A stretch of 64,000 nucleotides of DNA from Rhizobium rhododendri (GCF_007000325.2 NZ_CP117267.1:1302001-1366000); one strand, 5' to 3'. Positions 38,687 to 48,516 are shown, counted from the first letter of the stretch. Notes: generated by a model not told the origin, from the letters alone. Numbers and translations: made by a program.

Positions 38687-39727
38687 TTACTTGCAGGCAG
38701 CAACGGCACCGGCCTTGACGCCCTGGCAGGCTTCGGCCTTGGAAATCCAGCCAGCGTCGATGACGACGTTGAGGTTATCCTTGGTGATGGCGACAGGCGT
38801 CAGGAAGACCGACTGCATTTCGACATGCTTCGGACCACCGTTGAAGCTCTGGACGCCCTTGATTTCGGTCATTTTCTTGCCCCCGGCGAGATCGAGAGCG
38901 ATTTCAGCGGCGCGCTTGCCGAGTTCGCGGGAGTCTTTCCAGACGGAAACGGTCTGGGTGCCGAGCGCGATGCGGTTGAGGGCCGCCTTGTCGGCATCCT
39001 GGCCGGATACAGGCACGGAACCGGCAAGGCCTTGTGCGTCGAGCGCAGCAACGGCGCCGCCTGCAGTGCCGTCGTTGGAGGCAACGACCGCGTCAACCTT
39101 GTTGTTGTTGGCGGTCAGGATCTGCTCCATGTTGCGCTGTGCATTCTGCGGCAGCCAGCCATCGGTATAGGCTTCGCCGACATTCTTGATCTTGCCGGCA
39201 TCCATGGCAGCCTTGAGGACTTCCTTCTGGCCTGCAAACAGGAAGTCTGCGTTCGGATCGGAAGAAGAGCCCTTGATGAAGACGTAATTGCCTTCAGGCT
39301 TGACCTTCAACACGTCGCGGGCCTGCATGCGGCCGACTTCCTTGTTGTCGAAGGTGATGTAGAAAGCAGCCGGATTTTCGATGAGTCGGTCGTAGCCGAC
39401 CACTGGAATACCCTCGTCTGCGGCTTTCTCGATTGCCGGGCCGATGGCGTCGCTGTCCTGGGCAAGCACGATCAACGCCGTGGCACCCTGCGAAATCAGC
39501 GATTCGACGTCGGTCAACTGCTTGGAAGCAGAAGACTGGGCATCTGCCGAAATGTACTTGGCGCCCGCTGCGGCCAGTGCCTTCTTGATTGCGGCTTCGT
39601 CGGTCTTCCAGCGTTCTTCCTGAAAGTTCGACCAGGAAACGCCGACGACGAGATCCTTGGCGAAGGCGGTCGTCTGCATCGTCAAAACTAGGGCTGCGCC
39701 AGCGGCGAGCCTAACAAAAGTTTTCAT
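38687..39727 (-). CDS. xylF: D-xylose-type ABC transporter substrate-binding protein
   Basis: A 346-residue periplasmic binding protein with a signal peptide ([20 protein letters not shown], cleaved after AFA). The periplasmic-binding-protein type 1 fold is clear: [25 protein letters not shown], an inter-lobe [10 protein letters not shown] near residue 120, [17 protein letters not shown] near 230, and [11 protein letters not shown]. The C-terminal [20 protein letters not shown] matches XylF. The ATG at 39727 follows GGGAGGG. First gene of the transporter unit and divergent from the ROK repressor gene. Xylose is the likely ligand by family, not proven. Confidence 0.88.
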   Translation of the reverse strand: MKTFVRLAAGAALVLTMQTTAFAKDLVVGVSWSNFQEERWKTDEAAIKKALAAAGAKYISADAQSSASKQLTDVESLISQGATALIVLAQDSDAIGPAIEKAADEGIPVVGYDRLIENPAAFYITFDNKEVGRMQARDVLKVKPEGNYVFIKGSSSDPNADFLFAGQKEVLKAAMDAGKIKNVGEAYTDGWLPQNAQRNMEQILTANNNKVDAVVASNDGTAGGAVAALDAQGLAGSVPVSGQDADKAALNRIALGTQTVSVWKDSRELGKRAAEIALDLAGGKKMTEIKGVQSFNGGPKHVEMQSVFLTPVAITKDNLNVVIDAGWISKAEACQGVKAGAVAACK

Positions 39728-39813
39728 AATACCCTCCCGAGTGAAGCGCGACCGCACGCACCTCTAGAGCTCCCGCCCGGCCGCCGCGAATGTGCTGTCG
39801 AAAAAACTCCTTT

Positions 39814-39832
39814 TTTCTCGACAGTCGAGAAA
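39814..39832. promoter_or_regulatory. 19-bp perfect palindrome, probable ROK-repressor operator
   Basis: TTTCTCGACAGTCGAGAAA is a perfect palindrome about a central A, located 87 bp upstream of xylF and 117 bp upstream of the ROK gene. A weaker related half-site (CTGTCGAAAAAA) lies at 39795-39806. Position and symmetry fit a XylR-type operator controlling both divergent units. Confidence 0.65.
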
Positions 39833-39948
39833 TTAAGTGTCAGAGAATTTTAAGGCTGTCAACACTGCACGACAGGGTTTTGTCGGTAACGAAAATCCAA
39901 CCGCAGGTTCGTCAGGCGCCGCGGACAGGCAGAGGGGAGAGACACCTG

Positions 39949-41187
39949 ATGCAAGGCAAGTCCAGTGCCGAGTGGGTGCGCCGGCGCAACAGCGTCATGG
40001 TGCTCAGGGCACTGCGCCGCCACGGGCCGCTGGCTCACACGGAGCTCTCGGATCACACGACCTTGTCGTCCGGCACGATCTCGGCAATCACCGCCGATCT
40101 CGAGCGTGCCCAGATCATCGTCAAGACCGAGCAGCAGCTGGCTGGCGGCCGCGGCCGGCCGCGCGTGGCCTTTGCCCAGCGCCGCGACTGCGGCTATCTG
40201 GTGGTGCTCATCATCTCGTCGGATGCGGTTCAATATTCGTTGGTGGATTATGCCGGCACCTTGCTCGATCGATTTTCCGAAGGCCGGTCGCAGGACGGAA
40301 CGGGCATTGCCCGATTCGTCGAATCCATAAGGGCAGGGTTATCCAGAATTGTCGCCCGCTCGAAGATTGCGCCGCAGGACGTGCTCGTCATCTCGATCAG
40401 CAGCAAGGGCCTGGTAGACGGTCTTGAGCCGGTGCTGCGCTGGTCGCCAATCTTCGGGGAGGAACAGATCGACTTTGCCGCAGTTCTCGGAAACGATTGG
40501 CCGGCGAAGATCATTCTCGGTAACGAGACGCTGCTGGTGGCCGATGCCGCCGGACAGCGCGAGGAGCAGGGCCGGGGTTTCGAGACGCTGGCAGCCCTGT
40601 CGCTTGGCCACAGCATCGGGCTCGGCATCGTCAGGCGCACCGCCAATGGCGACCGCGAGGTCGCGGCACCTAATTTCGGCCATATGCTGCATGAGCCGAA
40701 TGGCGGCCTCTGTCGCTGCGGGTCGCGCGGCTGCATCGAGGCCTATGCGGGTTTCTACGCCATCCTGCGCAATGCCTTTGCCGTGCCGCTCGACACCATT
40801 CCGGCCAAGTTCGTACCGGTCGCCGAACTCGACAAGATCGCAGCCAGCGCCCGGCAGGGAAATCGTCGCAACCGCTTTGCCTTTCACCAGGCAGGCCTGG
40901 TGCTCGGCAATGGCCTGTCGCGGGTGCTCAGCCTTTACGAGCAGATGCCTATCGTGCTGACGGGTCCGGGAACGCGATACGTCGATCTATTGCAGGAGGG
41001 TATGGAGGAGGGTTTGCGGCAGTCGCAGATCGTTCGCATGGGAGGCCTGCCGGAAATGAGGATCATGGCAGACGAACAGGCGCTGGTCTTCGAGGGCCAT
41101 CTGCGCCGGGCGCTGGATGCGATAGACGGCGACATCGTTGCATTGCGGGCGATTGCCGATGTCGAGATCAAGGATCGGGCGGGGTAG
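39949..41187 (+). CDS. ROK-family transcriptional repressor (XylR-like)
   Basis: A 412-residue protein with an N-terminal winged helix (RRRNSVMVLRALRRHGPLAHTELSDHTTLSSGTISAITADLERAQII, residues 10-60, a MarR-like ROK reader head) and a sugar-kinase-like ROK domain. The ROK zinc motif is intact in GGLCRCGSRGCIEAY (C-x-C-x4-C around residue 262), with GHMLHEPNG just before it. Divergent from xylF with a palindrome between, so it probably represses xylFHG and itself, released by the sugar. ATG at 39949 follows GAGGGGAGAG. Confidence 0.88.
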   Translation: MQGKSSAEWVRRRNSVMVLRALRRHGPLAHTELSDHTTLSSGTISAITADLERAQIIVKTEQQLAGGRGRPRVAFAQRRDCGYLVVLIISSDAVQYSLVDYAGTLLDRFSEGRSQDGTGIARFVESIRAGLSRIVARSKIAPQDVLVISISSKGLVDGLEPVLRWSPIFGEEQIDFAAVLGNDWPAKIILGNETLLVADAAGQREEQGRGFETLAALSLGHSIGLGIVRRTANGDREVAAPNFGHMLHEPNGGLCRCGSRGCIEAYAGFYAILRNAFAVPLDTIPAKFVPVAELDKIAASARQGNRRNRFAFHQAGLVLGNGLSRVLSLYEQMPIVLTGPGTRYVDLLQEGMEEGLRQSQIVRMGGLPEMRIMADEQALVFEGHLRRALDAIDGDIVALRAIADVEIKDRAG

Positions 41188-41200
41188 GCACCCCAATATA

Positions 41201-41228
41201 TCGACGCCGGATAGTGGCCCGGCGTCGA
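41201..41228. terminator. hairpin between convergent ROK and iolG genes
   Basis: A perfect 10-bp stem (41201-41210 with 41219-41228, eight-base loop) without a clear T-run lies in the 63-bp gap. Possibly a bidirectional, weak terminator. Confidence 0.45.
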
Positions 41229-41250
41229 TCGATAGCTTGAGCGGATAATC

Positions 41251-42243
41251 TCAGGCGACGGAAATCAATTTGCCTTCCTTGACCGAGCGCACTGCCGCGT
41301 CGGCAAGTTTCAGCGCGGCGAGGCCATCGGCGCCGGACGGGCTGATGTCGGTGCCTTTCTCGACGGCGCTGATGAAGGCGGCAATCTCGTTGGCATAGGC
41401 TTCCGTATAGCGCGTCATGAAGAAATCATGCAGCGGCGGACGGGTATATCCGTCGCCATTGGCGACCTCGATGGAGAAGGGGCGCTGGTTTTCAGCGGCT
41501 ACCATACCCTTCGAGCCGTGGATTTCGATGCGCTGGTCGTAGCCGTATGTAGCACGGCGCGAATTCGAGATCATCGCCTGCTTGCCGGACGCCGTCTGCA
41601 GCAGCACCGACACGCTGTCGTAATCTCCGGCGACGCCAATTGCCTTGTCGATCAACACTGCGGCCGTGGCGCTGACGGACACCGGCTCTTCGCCGAGCAG
41701 GAACCGCGCCATGTCGAAATCATGAATGGTCATGTCGCGAAAAATGCCGCCAGAGCGCTTGATGTAGTCGACGGGCGGCGCACCGGGATCGCGGGAGGTG
41801 ATCGTCACCATCTCGACGTCGCCGATCTTTCCATCGTCGATCGCCTTGCGCACGGCCATGAAATGCGGATCGAAGCGGCGATTGAAGCCGACCATAAGCT
41901 TTCCCTTGGTCTTTGCGACGACGTCGATGCACGCCTCGACCCGGGCGGTATCGAGGTCGATCGGCTTCTCGCAGAAGACAGCCTTGCCAGCGCGGGCAAA
42001 ACGTTCGATCAGGTCTGCGTGTGTATCTGTCGGGGTGCAGATGACCACTGCGTCGATATCTGCTGACGATTCGATCGTGTCGATGGTGCGAACCTCGCAG
42101 CCATAGGCCGAAGCTATCGCATTGGCTGCGGCCGCAAAGGGATCGGCTACCGCTACCAGTTTCGCATCACCGTTGGCGCTGACTGCCTTGGCGTGAACCT
42201 TGCCGATACGGCCGGCGCCGAGCAGGCCAAATCTTACCGTCAT
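41251..42243 (-). CDS. iolG: inositol 2-dehydrogenase-type Gfo/Idh/MocA oxidoreductase
   Basis: A 330-residue NAD(P)-dependent dehydrogenase. The Rossmann motif is GLLGAGRIGKVHA (residues 6-18), the conserved catalytic segment FCEKPIDLD (the EKP motif with Lys) lies near 95, and IFRDMTIHDFDMARFLLGEEP contains the active-site D/H. This is the signature of IolG, which converts myo-inositol to 2-keto-myo-inositol. No other iol genes are adjacent, so a related polyol or sugar substrate is possible. ATG follows a GGAGG-like site on the minus strand. Confidence 0.85.
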   Translation of the reverse strand: MTVRFGLLGAGRIGKVHAKAVSANGDAKLVAVADPFAAAANAIASAYGCEVRTIDTIESSADIDAVVICTPTDTHADLIERFARAGKAVFCEKPIDLDTARVEACIDVVAKTKGKLMVGFNRRFDPHFMAVRKAIDDGKIGDVEMVTITSRDPGAPPVDYIKRSGGIFRDMTIHDFDMARFLLGEEPVSVSATAAVLIDKAIGVAGDYDSVSVLLQTASGKQAMISNSRRATYGYDQRIEIHGSKGMVAAENQRPFSIEVANGDGYTRPPLHDFFMTRYTEAYANEIAAFISAVEKGTDISPSGADGLAALKLADAAVRSVKEGKLISVA

Positions 42244-42398
42244 TTTCCATCCTCCCAGATTCGGAACAAATAAACCGTCTTGGTCTCATTCTGGAATTTT
42301 CATTCCATCTTCCTGTGCCGTCGTCAAGCGCCCGGGGTTTCACAATCGCGAAATTCAGCTTATGGACGGTGCCGAACAAACAAGCGGACAACAGCCTC

Positions 42399-42635
42399 AT
42401 GAAAATGATCGACCCGAGCCATCGATTCTACCGCCCAATCTACGTGCGCATCGGCATCGTCGCCCTGTGCCTTGGGTGGGCAATCATCGAGGCAACCTTC
42501 GGTGAGCCGATCTGGAGCATGGCCATCGGTGCCGTAGGTGCCTATGCTGCGTGGGTTCTGCTGTTGAACTATACGCCCACGCCGGAAGAAATCGCACCGC
42601 CGCCGCCGCGTGACGATGCAGGTCCAGAAGCCTGA
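42399..42635 (+). CDS. small membrane protein, possibly DUF3329
   Basis: A 78-residue protein, MKMIDPSHRFYRPIYVRIG, then two membrane helices (IVALCLGWAIIEATF and IWSMAIGAVGAYAAWVLLL) and a Pro/acidic tail. It resembles short alphaproteobacterial proteins assigned to DUF3329; that assignment is from memory and moderate. No strong Shine-Dalgarno precedes the start, so the exact N-terminus is uncertain. It faces the J-domain-like gene, with 18 bp between their stops. Confidence 0.6.
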   Translation: MKMIDPSHRFYRPIYVRIGIVALCLGWAIIEATFGEPIWSMAIGAVGAYAAWVLLLNYTPTPEEIAPPPPRDDAGPEA

Positions 42636-42653
42636 TCTGTCTGAAAGCCTAAT

Positions 42654-43163
42654 CTATTTGAAAAGTCTGGCGCGGATCTCGATGCGGCGCAGTGCCTCGT
42701 CGATCAGCAGGTTGGCGATTTTCATGCGCGTCGTCGCCTGTTCCTTGAACAGCGGGTTGACGCTGTCGGGATGGTTGGCCTTGGCAAAACTGCGGCGCTT
42801 GTCGTTGAGCGTCTGCAGCGTGTCCGCAGCCGAAATTCCAAGTTCCGCAGCAACCTCCTGCGGCAGGATACGCGCCAGGTGGACCGGCATCACCGGTGCG
42901 GCGCATTCCTCCGGCTCTATGTCTTGCGTTGCAGTGGACGGCGCCTCAGGCGCGAGCGGTTCTCGTTCGGGCCCGAGGTTGTCGAGATAGGCCTGGTCAG
43001 GTCGCGCCTCGGATACGGACACGCCATCCCGCACATCAGCCGCGAAGCTGGAATTCAGGCCTTGAATTCGGTGCGCCGAAGCCGGCTGAGCGAAAACTGC
43101 TTCTTCATCCTCGGCGTCGAGACGGTCGAGAACGGATTGAAATATGGATTGTCCAAACAGCAT
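42654..43163 (-). CDS. protein with C-terminal J-domain-like module
   Basis: A 169-residue protein. Residues 1-95 are low-complexity, acidic and Pro/Ala-rich. Residues 108-165 look like a truncated J domain: LGISAADTLQTLNDKRRSFAKANHPDS, then TTRMKIANLLIDEALRR, with the invariant HPD tripeptide at 131-133 between two helices. It should recruit a DnaK-type Hsp70, but it lacks a typical helix I and the Gly/Phe and zinc regions of DnaJ. No known partner nearby. Confidence 0.65.
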   Translation of the reverse strand: MLFGQSIFQSVLDRLDAEDEEAVFAQPASAHRIQGLNSSFAADVRDGVSVSEARPDQAYLDNLGPEREPLAPEAPSTATQDIEPEECAAPVMPVHLARILPQEVAAELGISAADTLQTLNDKRRSFAKANHPDSVNPLFKEQATTRMKIANLLIDEALRRIEIRARLFK

Positions 43164-43217
43164 GATGTCTCCCAATCCGTAAAGCCTACGACGCGAAAGT
43201 GGTGTCTGGCTGGTCGG

Positions 43218-44222
43218 TCAGATTGCAGCGCGCCGGCTTTCCTGCAGGATCATGTCATAGAGCAGCAGGGCGCTGGGTGGCAGGGCACGCTCGCGCGCCG
43301 TGATGAGGCTGTAGGGCTTCACATCTATGGCGAAATCGATCGGCAGGATGCAGGCCTCGCCTGCGTGAGAACTCTGGCCGCAGATGAAATCGGCCATGTC
43401 GAGAGCGATCGGCGAAATCGCATCTGTCTTGCAGACGACGGCAAGGGTCAGGACCACCGACGACGTGTTGACGATATTCTCCGGCAACGCCACGCCGGCG
43501 GAGATGAAGATATCCTCGAGCCTGCGGCGCAGCAGCGTACCCGGCGGCTGGAACACCCAGTCCTGGCCGGTGAGATCCGCAAGCCCGACGACGCCCTTTT
43601 TGAGCAATGGATGCCCCTTGCGTACAATCAGGCAGGCCTTCTCGATGCCGATCTGGTGGGCGGTGAACAGCCGCGGGTTCAGTTCGTCCGGAATGCGGCT
43701 GATGATGAAGTCGTGGCGTGCTGCCAGCAATTCGCGGGCGAGAACGTTGCTGTTGTCGACCTGGATATTGATTTCGATGCCGGGATAGGCCTCTGTCACC
43801 CGCTGTATCGCCGGGACCACCAGACTGATGGCCGGAGCTGCCACCGCACCGAGATGCACGGACCCACCCTTGCCGGTACGCAACTCGGCAATCTCGCGGC
43901 TGGCCTCCCGCAGTTCCAGCAGGATCTTGCGGGCCCGCTTGGCAAGCGCCAGGCCGAACGGCGTCAGTTCCACGCCACGGGCAACGCGCTGGTAGAGAGA
44001 TGTCTTGGCGATCGCTTCCATCTCCGACAACATGCGCGAAGCTGCAGGTTGAGAGATATTCATGGATTCGGCTGCGGCGGATATCTGTCCGTGATCCTCG
44101 ATCATGACAATCATCCGCAGATGATTCATCTTCAATCCGTTGCGCAGGAGGCTGTCGTCACGAAAATTATCTGTGTGAATTTCTATACCATCACGAGAAT
44201 AATCGTTGTGTATGTTCTCCAT
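43218..44222 (-). CDS. gbpR: LysR-type regulator GbpR
   Basis: A LysR-family activator of the galactose-binding-protein (chvE) gene, known from Agrobacterium and Azospirillum. The helix-turn-helix is LRMIVMIEDHGQISAAAESMNISQPAASRMLSEMEA (about residues 36-70), followed by the usual linker helix and a type 2 periplasmic-binding effector domain. It is divergent from chvE, the conserved gbpR-chvE arrangement. The start is uncertain: the frame is open to 44222 (334 residues), but an internal ATG at 44129 begins right at the conserved MNHLRMIVMI. Confidence 0.88.
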   Translation of the reverse strand: MENIHNDYSRDGIEIHTDNFRDDSLLRNGLKMNHLRMIVMIEDHGQISAAAESMNISQPAASRMLSEMEAIAKTSLYQRVARGVELTPFGLALAKRARKILLELREASREIAELRTGKGGSVHLGAVAAPAISLVVPAIQRVTEAYPGIEINIQVDNSNVLARELLAARHDFIISRIPDELNPRLFTAHQIGIEKACLIVRKGHPLLKKGVVGLADLTGQDWVFQPPGTLLRRRLEDIFISAGVALPENIVNTSSVVLTLAVVCKTDAISPIALDMADFICGQSSHAGEACILPIDFAIDVKPYSLITARERALPPSALLLYDMILQESRRAAI

Positions 44223-44491
44223 GGTGGCATTTTTCCTGCTTACGGGGCCAAAAAGTAGTACTTTTTACCATTATACCAAAATCATCATATTGTACGCCAG
44301 TTATTCTATTTGACAGTTATACGAATTGATTCCAGTTTGCCGCCGTGCTGGGAGCAGCATGACACGTGTGGGATCGTGCAGGAGACGTACTTCGTATTGA
44401 TATTGAAGTAATATCCAATCAACGGAACCTGCCACAGTTTCGGGGTGGGCGCTTTTGCGTACGCCAAATTTTTAAAAAACGGGAGAGAGCA
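44223..44491. promoter_or_regulatory. gbpR-chvE divergent control region
   Basis: A 269-bp AT-rich region between two divergent genes. It contains two direct copies of CAGTTAT (44298-44304 and 44314-44320) 16 bp apart, plus a TTGACA-like box within TATTTGACAG (44307-44316). These are reasonable places for a LysR-type activator and a sigma-70 promoter for chvE, but no known GbpR consensus was applied. Confidence 0.4.
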
Positions 44492-45556
44492 ATGAAATCC
44501 ATTATCTCATTGATGGCCGCAGCGGCCTTCGGTGTTGCAACATTTGTCATGCCAGCCATGGCTGCCGACAAGGGTCTGGTTGGTATCGCTATGCCAACGA
44601 AGTCTTCGGCGCGCTGGATCGATGACGGCAACAACATCGTCAAGCAGCTTCAGGCTGCTGGTTTCACGACCGACCTGCAGTATGCTGACGACGATATTCC
44701 TAACCAGCTTTCGCAGATCGAGAACATGGTCACCAAGGGTGCCAAGGTTCTCGTCGTCGCTTCGATCGACGGCACGACCCTGTCGGACGTTCTGCAGAAG
44801 GCCCATGACGCCGGTATCAAGGTTATCGCCTATGACCGCCTGATCCGCGACTCGGCCAACGTCGACTACTACGCTACCTTCGACAACTTCCAGGTCGGCG
44901 TTCTCCAGGCTGGCACCATCGTTGACGGCCTCGGCCTCAAGGACGGCAAGGGCCCGTTCAACATCGAGCTCTTCGGCGGTTCGCCGGACGACAACAACGC
45001 CTTCTTCTTCTATGATGGCGCAATGTCGGTTCTTCAGCCTTACATCGACAGCGGCAAGCTCGTCGTGAAGTCCGGTCAGGTTGGCATGGACAAGGTCGGT
45101 ACGCTGCGTTGGGATCCGGCAACGGCCCAGGCCCGCATGGATAACCTCCTGTCGGCCTACTACACCGACGCTCACGTCGACGCAGTCCTGTCGCCTTACG
45201 ACGGCCTGTCGATCGGCATCATCTCGTCGCTCAAGGGCGTCGGCTACGGCTCGGGCACCCTCAAGCTGCCAATCGTCAGCGGCCAGGATTGCGAAATTCC
45301 TTCGATCAAGTCGATCATTGCTGGCGAACAGTATTCTTCGATCTTCAAGGACACCCGCGACCTCGCCAAGGTCACCGTTGCCATGGTCACCGCAGTTGCT
45401 ACCGGCGGCACACCTGAAGTCAACGATACCAAGACCTACGACAACGGCGTCAAGGTCGTTCCTTCCTACCTGCTGAAGCCAGTCGTCGTCACCAAGGACA
45501 CCTACCAGAAGGTCCTGATCGACAGCGGCTACTACAAGGCTGAACAGCTTAAGTAA
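44492..45556 (+). CDS. chvE: sugar-binding virulence/chemotaxis protein ChvE
   Basis: ChvE is the periplasmic aldose-binding protein for arabinose, galactose, glucose, xylose and related sugars. It feeds the GguAB transporter and in Agrobacterium also signals to VirA. The protein is 354 residues with a signal peptide ([20 protein letters not shown], cleaved after AMA). Markers: [61 protein letters not shown] and [16 protein letters not shown] follows GGGAGAGA. The codon usage is strongly biased (GTC/GTT, AAG, TCG), consistent with very high expression. Confidence 0.95.
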   Translation: MKSIISLMAAAAFGVATFVMPAMAADKGLVGIAMPTKSSARWIDDGNNIVKQLQAAGFTTDLQYADDDIPNQLSQIENMVTKGAKVLVVASIDGTTLSDVLQKAHDAGIKVIAYDRLIRDSANVDYYATFDNFQVGVLQAGTIVDGLGLKDGKGPFNIELFGGSPDDNNAFFFYDGAMSVLQPYIDSGKLVVKSGQVGMDKVGTLRWDPATAQARMDNLLSAYYTDAHVDAVLSPYDGLSIGIISSLKGVGYGSGTLKLPIVSGQDCEIPSIKSIIAGEQYSSIFKDTRDLAKVTVAMVTAVATGGTPEVNDTKTYDNGVKVVPSYLLKPVVVTKDTYQKVLIDSGYYKAEQLK

Positions 45557-45569
45557 GCAATGAAAACCA

Positions 45570-45596
45570 CCGGAACCCGCAGATTGCGGGTTCCGG
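45570..45596 (+). terminator. attenuator-like hairpin between chvE and gguA
   Basis: A perfect 12-bp stem (45570-45581 with 45585-45596) with a GAT loop lies 13 bp after the chvE stop, followed by ACTTCGCATTT instead of a full T-run. It may cause partial termination or protect the chvE mRNA, giving more binding protein than transporter. Confidence 0.6.
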
Positions 45597-45651
45597 ACTT
45601 CGCATTTATGATCGTCGCGTCAGTCACGACTCCCGGCGTTGGATTTTGATT

Positions 45652-47187
45652 ATGGACAATATTATCCTAGAGATGCGGGACATCACCAAGACGTTCCCGG
45701 GCGTCAAGGCGCTTGAGAATGTGAACCTCAAGGTTCGGCAAGGTGAGATCCACGCACTGGTGGGCGAAAACGGGGCCGGCAAGTCGACCCTCATGAAAGT
45801 TCTATCCGGCGTCTATCCGGCCGGCACATACGATGGCGATATCGTATACGAAGGCGATGTACGTAACTTCAAGGTCATCAAGGACAGTGAAGCCATCGGC
45901 ATCATCATCATTCACCAGGAGCTGGCACTGGTGCCGCTTCTGTCGATCGCCGAAAACATTTTCCTCGGCAACGAGGTTGCGACCAACGGTGTCATTCGCT
46001 GGCAGGAAGCTTTTTCACGCACCCGCAAGCTGCTCGACAAGGTTGGATTGAAAGAGTCGCCGGAAACCCTCGTGACCAACATCGGCGTGGGCAAGCAGCA
46101 ACTGGTCGAAATCGCCAAGGCGCTGTCGAAGAGCGTGAAGCTGCTGATCCTCGACGAGCCGACGGCCTCGCTCAACGAAAAAGATTCCGACGCCCTGCTC
46201 AATCTCCTGATCGAGTTCCGCAACCAGGGCATCACCTCGATCATCATCACGCACAAGCTCAACGAAGTGCGCAAGGTGGCCGACCAGATCACCGTCCTGC
46301 GCGACGGGATGACCGTGAAGACGCTGAACTGTCACGAGGAAGAGATCAGCGAAGACATCATCATCAAGAACATGGTGGGCCGCGAACTGGCTGACCGCTA
46401 TCCGCCGCGCTCCGTGCCGATCGGCGAGACGGTTCTGGAAGTCAAGAACTGGAACGCCTTCCACCAGCACCACCGCGACCGCCAGGTTCTCCACGACATA
46501 AATGTCAACGTCCGCAGGGGCGAAGTGGTCGGTATTGCCGGCCTGATGGGGGCAGGGCGCACCGAGTTCGCCATGAGCGTCTTTGGCAAATCCTACGGCC
46601 ACAAGATTACCGGCGAAGTGCTGATGGACGGCAAGCCCGTCGATGTCAGCACCGTGCGCAAGGCGATCGACGCCGGTCTCGCCTACGTGACGGAAGACCG
46701 CAAGCATCTGGGCCTGGTGCTGAACGACAGCATCATGCACAACACCTCGCTGGCCAACCTTGCCGGCATCTCCAAGGCGACCGTCATCGACAGCCACAAG
46801 GAATCGGACGTCGCCACCGACTTCCGCTCCAAGCTGCGCATCCGCAGCTCCGGCATCTTCCAGGAGGCCGTCAATCTTTCGGGCGGCAACCAGCAGAAGG
46901 TCGTCCTTTCCAAGTGGCTGTTCTCGGATCCTGAAGTCCTGATCCTCGACGAGCCGACGCGTGGTATCGACGTCGGCGCTAAATACGAAATCTACAGCAT
47001 CATCAACCAGCTGGCTGCCGACGGGAAGGGCGTTCTGATGATATCATCGGAAATGCCCGAACTGCTTGGGACTTGCGACCGCATCTACGTCATGAACGAA
47101 GGACGCATCGTCGCTGAATTGTCCAAGGAAGAGGCAAGCCAGGAAACCATCATGCGCGCTATCATGCGCTCTGGGGAGAAGAAATAA
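45652..47187 (+). CDS. gguA: multiple-monosaccharide ABC transporter ATPase GguA
   Basis: A 511-residue tandem ATPase. The N-terminal half has Walker [10 protein letters not shown] and a shortened signature region ([16 protein letters not shown]), then [13 protein letters not shown]. The C-terminal half has a degenerate Walker A (GLMGAGRTE) but a good signature [15 protein letters not shown] and Walker [18 protein letters not shown]. This asymmetric pattern is standard for the MglA/RbsA/GguA class. ATG at 45652 preferred; a TTG two codons upstream is less likely. The stop overlaps the gguB start by one base. Confidence 0.94.
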   Translation: MDNIILEMRDITKTFPGVKALENVNLKVRQGEIHALVGENGAGKSTLMKVLSGVYPAGTYDGDIVYEGDVRNFKVIKDSEAIGIIIIHQELALVPLLSIAENIFLGNEVATNGVIRWQEAFSRTRKLLDKVGLKESPETLVTNIGVGKQQLVEIAKALSKSVKLLILDEPTASLNEKDSDALLNLLIEFRNQGITSIIITHKLNEVRKVADQITVLRDGMTVKTLNCHEEEISEDIIIKNMVGRELADRYPPRSVPIGETVLEVKNWNAFHQHHRDRQVLHDINVNVRRGEVVGIAGLMGAGRTEFAMSVFGKSYGHKITGEVLMDGKPVDVSTVRKAIDAGLAYVTEDRKHLGLVLNDSIMHNTSLANLAGISKATVIDSHKESDVATDFRSKLRIRSSGIFQEAVNLSGGNQQKVVLSKWLFSDPEVLILDEPTRGIDVGAKYEIYSIINQLAADGKGVLMISSEMPELLGTCDRIYVMNEGRIVAELSKEEASQETIMRAIMRSGEKK

Positions 47188-48398
47188 TGACTCCTGTTAA
47201 CCCCCCCGCCGCTGAGGAAAGCCACGTGATTTCCGCCGTCGATTACATCCGCGGCAATATTCGTGAATATGGCATGCTGATCGTTCTCGTGGCGATCATG
47301 GTGTTCTTCCAGTTCTACACAGGCGGTATCCTGTTCAAGCCGGTCAACCTGACGAACCTCGTGCTGCAGAACTCGTTCATCGTCATCATGGCGCTGGGCA
47401 TGCTTCTCGTCATCGTTGCCGGTCATATCGACCTTTCCGTCGGCTCGATCGTCGGCTTCGTCGGCGCCATCGCCGGTATCCTGACCGTGCAATACCAGAT
47501 GAACTTCATCCTTGCGGCCCTGCTTTGCCTGGTCGTCGGCGGTGTCATCGGGGCGGCCCAGGGCTACTTCATCGCCTATCACAAGATACCGTCGTTCATC
47601 GTCACGCTGGCCGGTATGCTTGTCTTCCGCGGCCTGACGTTGTTCGTCCTCGGCGGCAAGAACATCGGGCCTTTCCCGAAGGACTTCCAGCTGATCAGCA
47701 CCGGCTTCATCCCCGATTTCATCGACATCAGCGGGCTCGTCTCCGGTCTTCACTCGACCTCGATCATCCTGTCGATCGTCATGCCGCTGCTCCTCTTCAT
47801 CATGGCGTGGCGTCGCCGGAAGACCAACGAGAACCACGGCATCGACGTCGAGCCGATGAGCTTCTTCCTCATCCAGAACCTGATCATCTGCGGCGCCCTG
47901 CTGTTCCTCGGCTACCAGCTGTCGTCCGACAAGGGCCTGCCGAACGTCCTGATCATCATGGTCATCCTGATTGCAGCCTACGCCTTCATCACCCGCCAGA
48001 CGACCATCGGTCGTCGCGTCTATGCCATGGGCGGAAACGAGAAGGCGACGAAGCTTTCGGGCATCAACACCGAGCGCCTGAGCTTCTTCACATTTGTCAA
48101 CATGGGTGCGCTTGCAGGTCTCGCCGGCATGATCGTCGCCACCCGCCTGAATTCGGCAACGCCGAAGGCCGGCGTCGGCAACGAGCTTGACGTCATCGCG
48201 GCCTGCTTCATCGGCGGTGCCTCGGCGTCCGGCGGCGTCGGCAAGATCACCGGTGCTGTCATCGGCGCGTTCATCATGGGCGTCATGAACAACGGCATGT
48301 CGATCGTCGGTCTCGGCATCGACTTCCAGCAGATGGTCAAGGGACTGGTGCTTCTCGCTGCCGTCTTCTTCGACGTCTACAACAAGAACAAGGGCTGA
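47187..48398 (+). CDS. gguB: multiple-monosaccharide ABC transporter permease GguB
   Basis: A 403-residue permease with ten or so helices, BPD_transp_2 family. Markers: LLVIVAGHIDLSVGSIVGFVGAI near residue 75, YHKIPSFIVTLAGMLVFRG near 132, YAMGGNEKATKLSGINTERL near 280 and FIGGASASGGVGKITGAVIGA near 345. It is translationally coupled to gguA (TAATG). With ChvE and GguA it forms a complete aldose importer. Confidence 0.94.
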   Translation: MTPVNPPAAEESHVISAVDYIRGNIREYGMLIVLVAIMVFFQFYTGGILFKPVNLTNLVLQNSFIVIMALGMLLVIVAGHIDLSVGSIVGFVGAIAGILTVQYQMNFILAALLCLVVGGVIGAAQGYFIAYHKIPSFIVTLAGMLVFRGLTLFVLGGKNIGPFPKDFQLISTGFIPDFIDISGLVSGLHSTSIILSIVMPLLLFIMAWRRRKTNENHGIDVEPMSFFLIQNLIICGALLFLGYQLSSDKGLPNVLIIMVILIAAYAFITRQTTIGRRVYAMGGNEKATKLSGINTERLSFFTFVNMGALAGLAGMIVATRLNSATPKAGVGNELDVIAACFIGGASASGGVGKITGAVIGAFIMGVMNNGMSIVGLGIDFQQMVKGLVLLAAVFFDVYNKNKG

Positions 48399-48516
48399 TC
48401 GCCTCTGGCGATCGGTTCCCATTTGCAGTCAGGCGAGCGATTTTCGCGGGCTCTTTCCTTAAGGGCGTGCCACGCGGGCTAGTCGCTTCCGCCTTCCAGA
48501 TAGAAGGACAAGGTCC

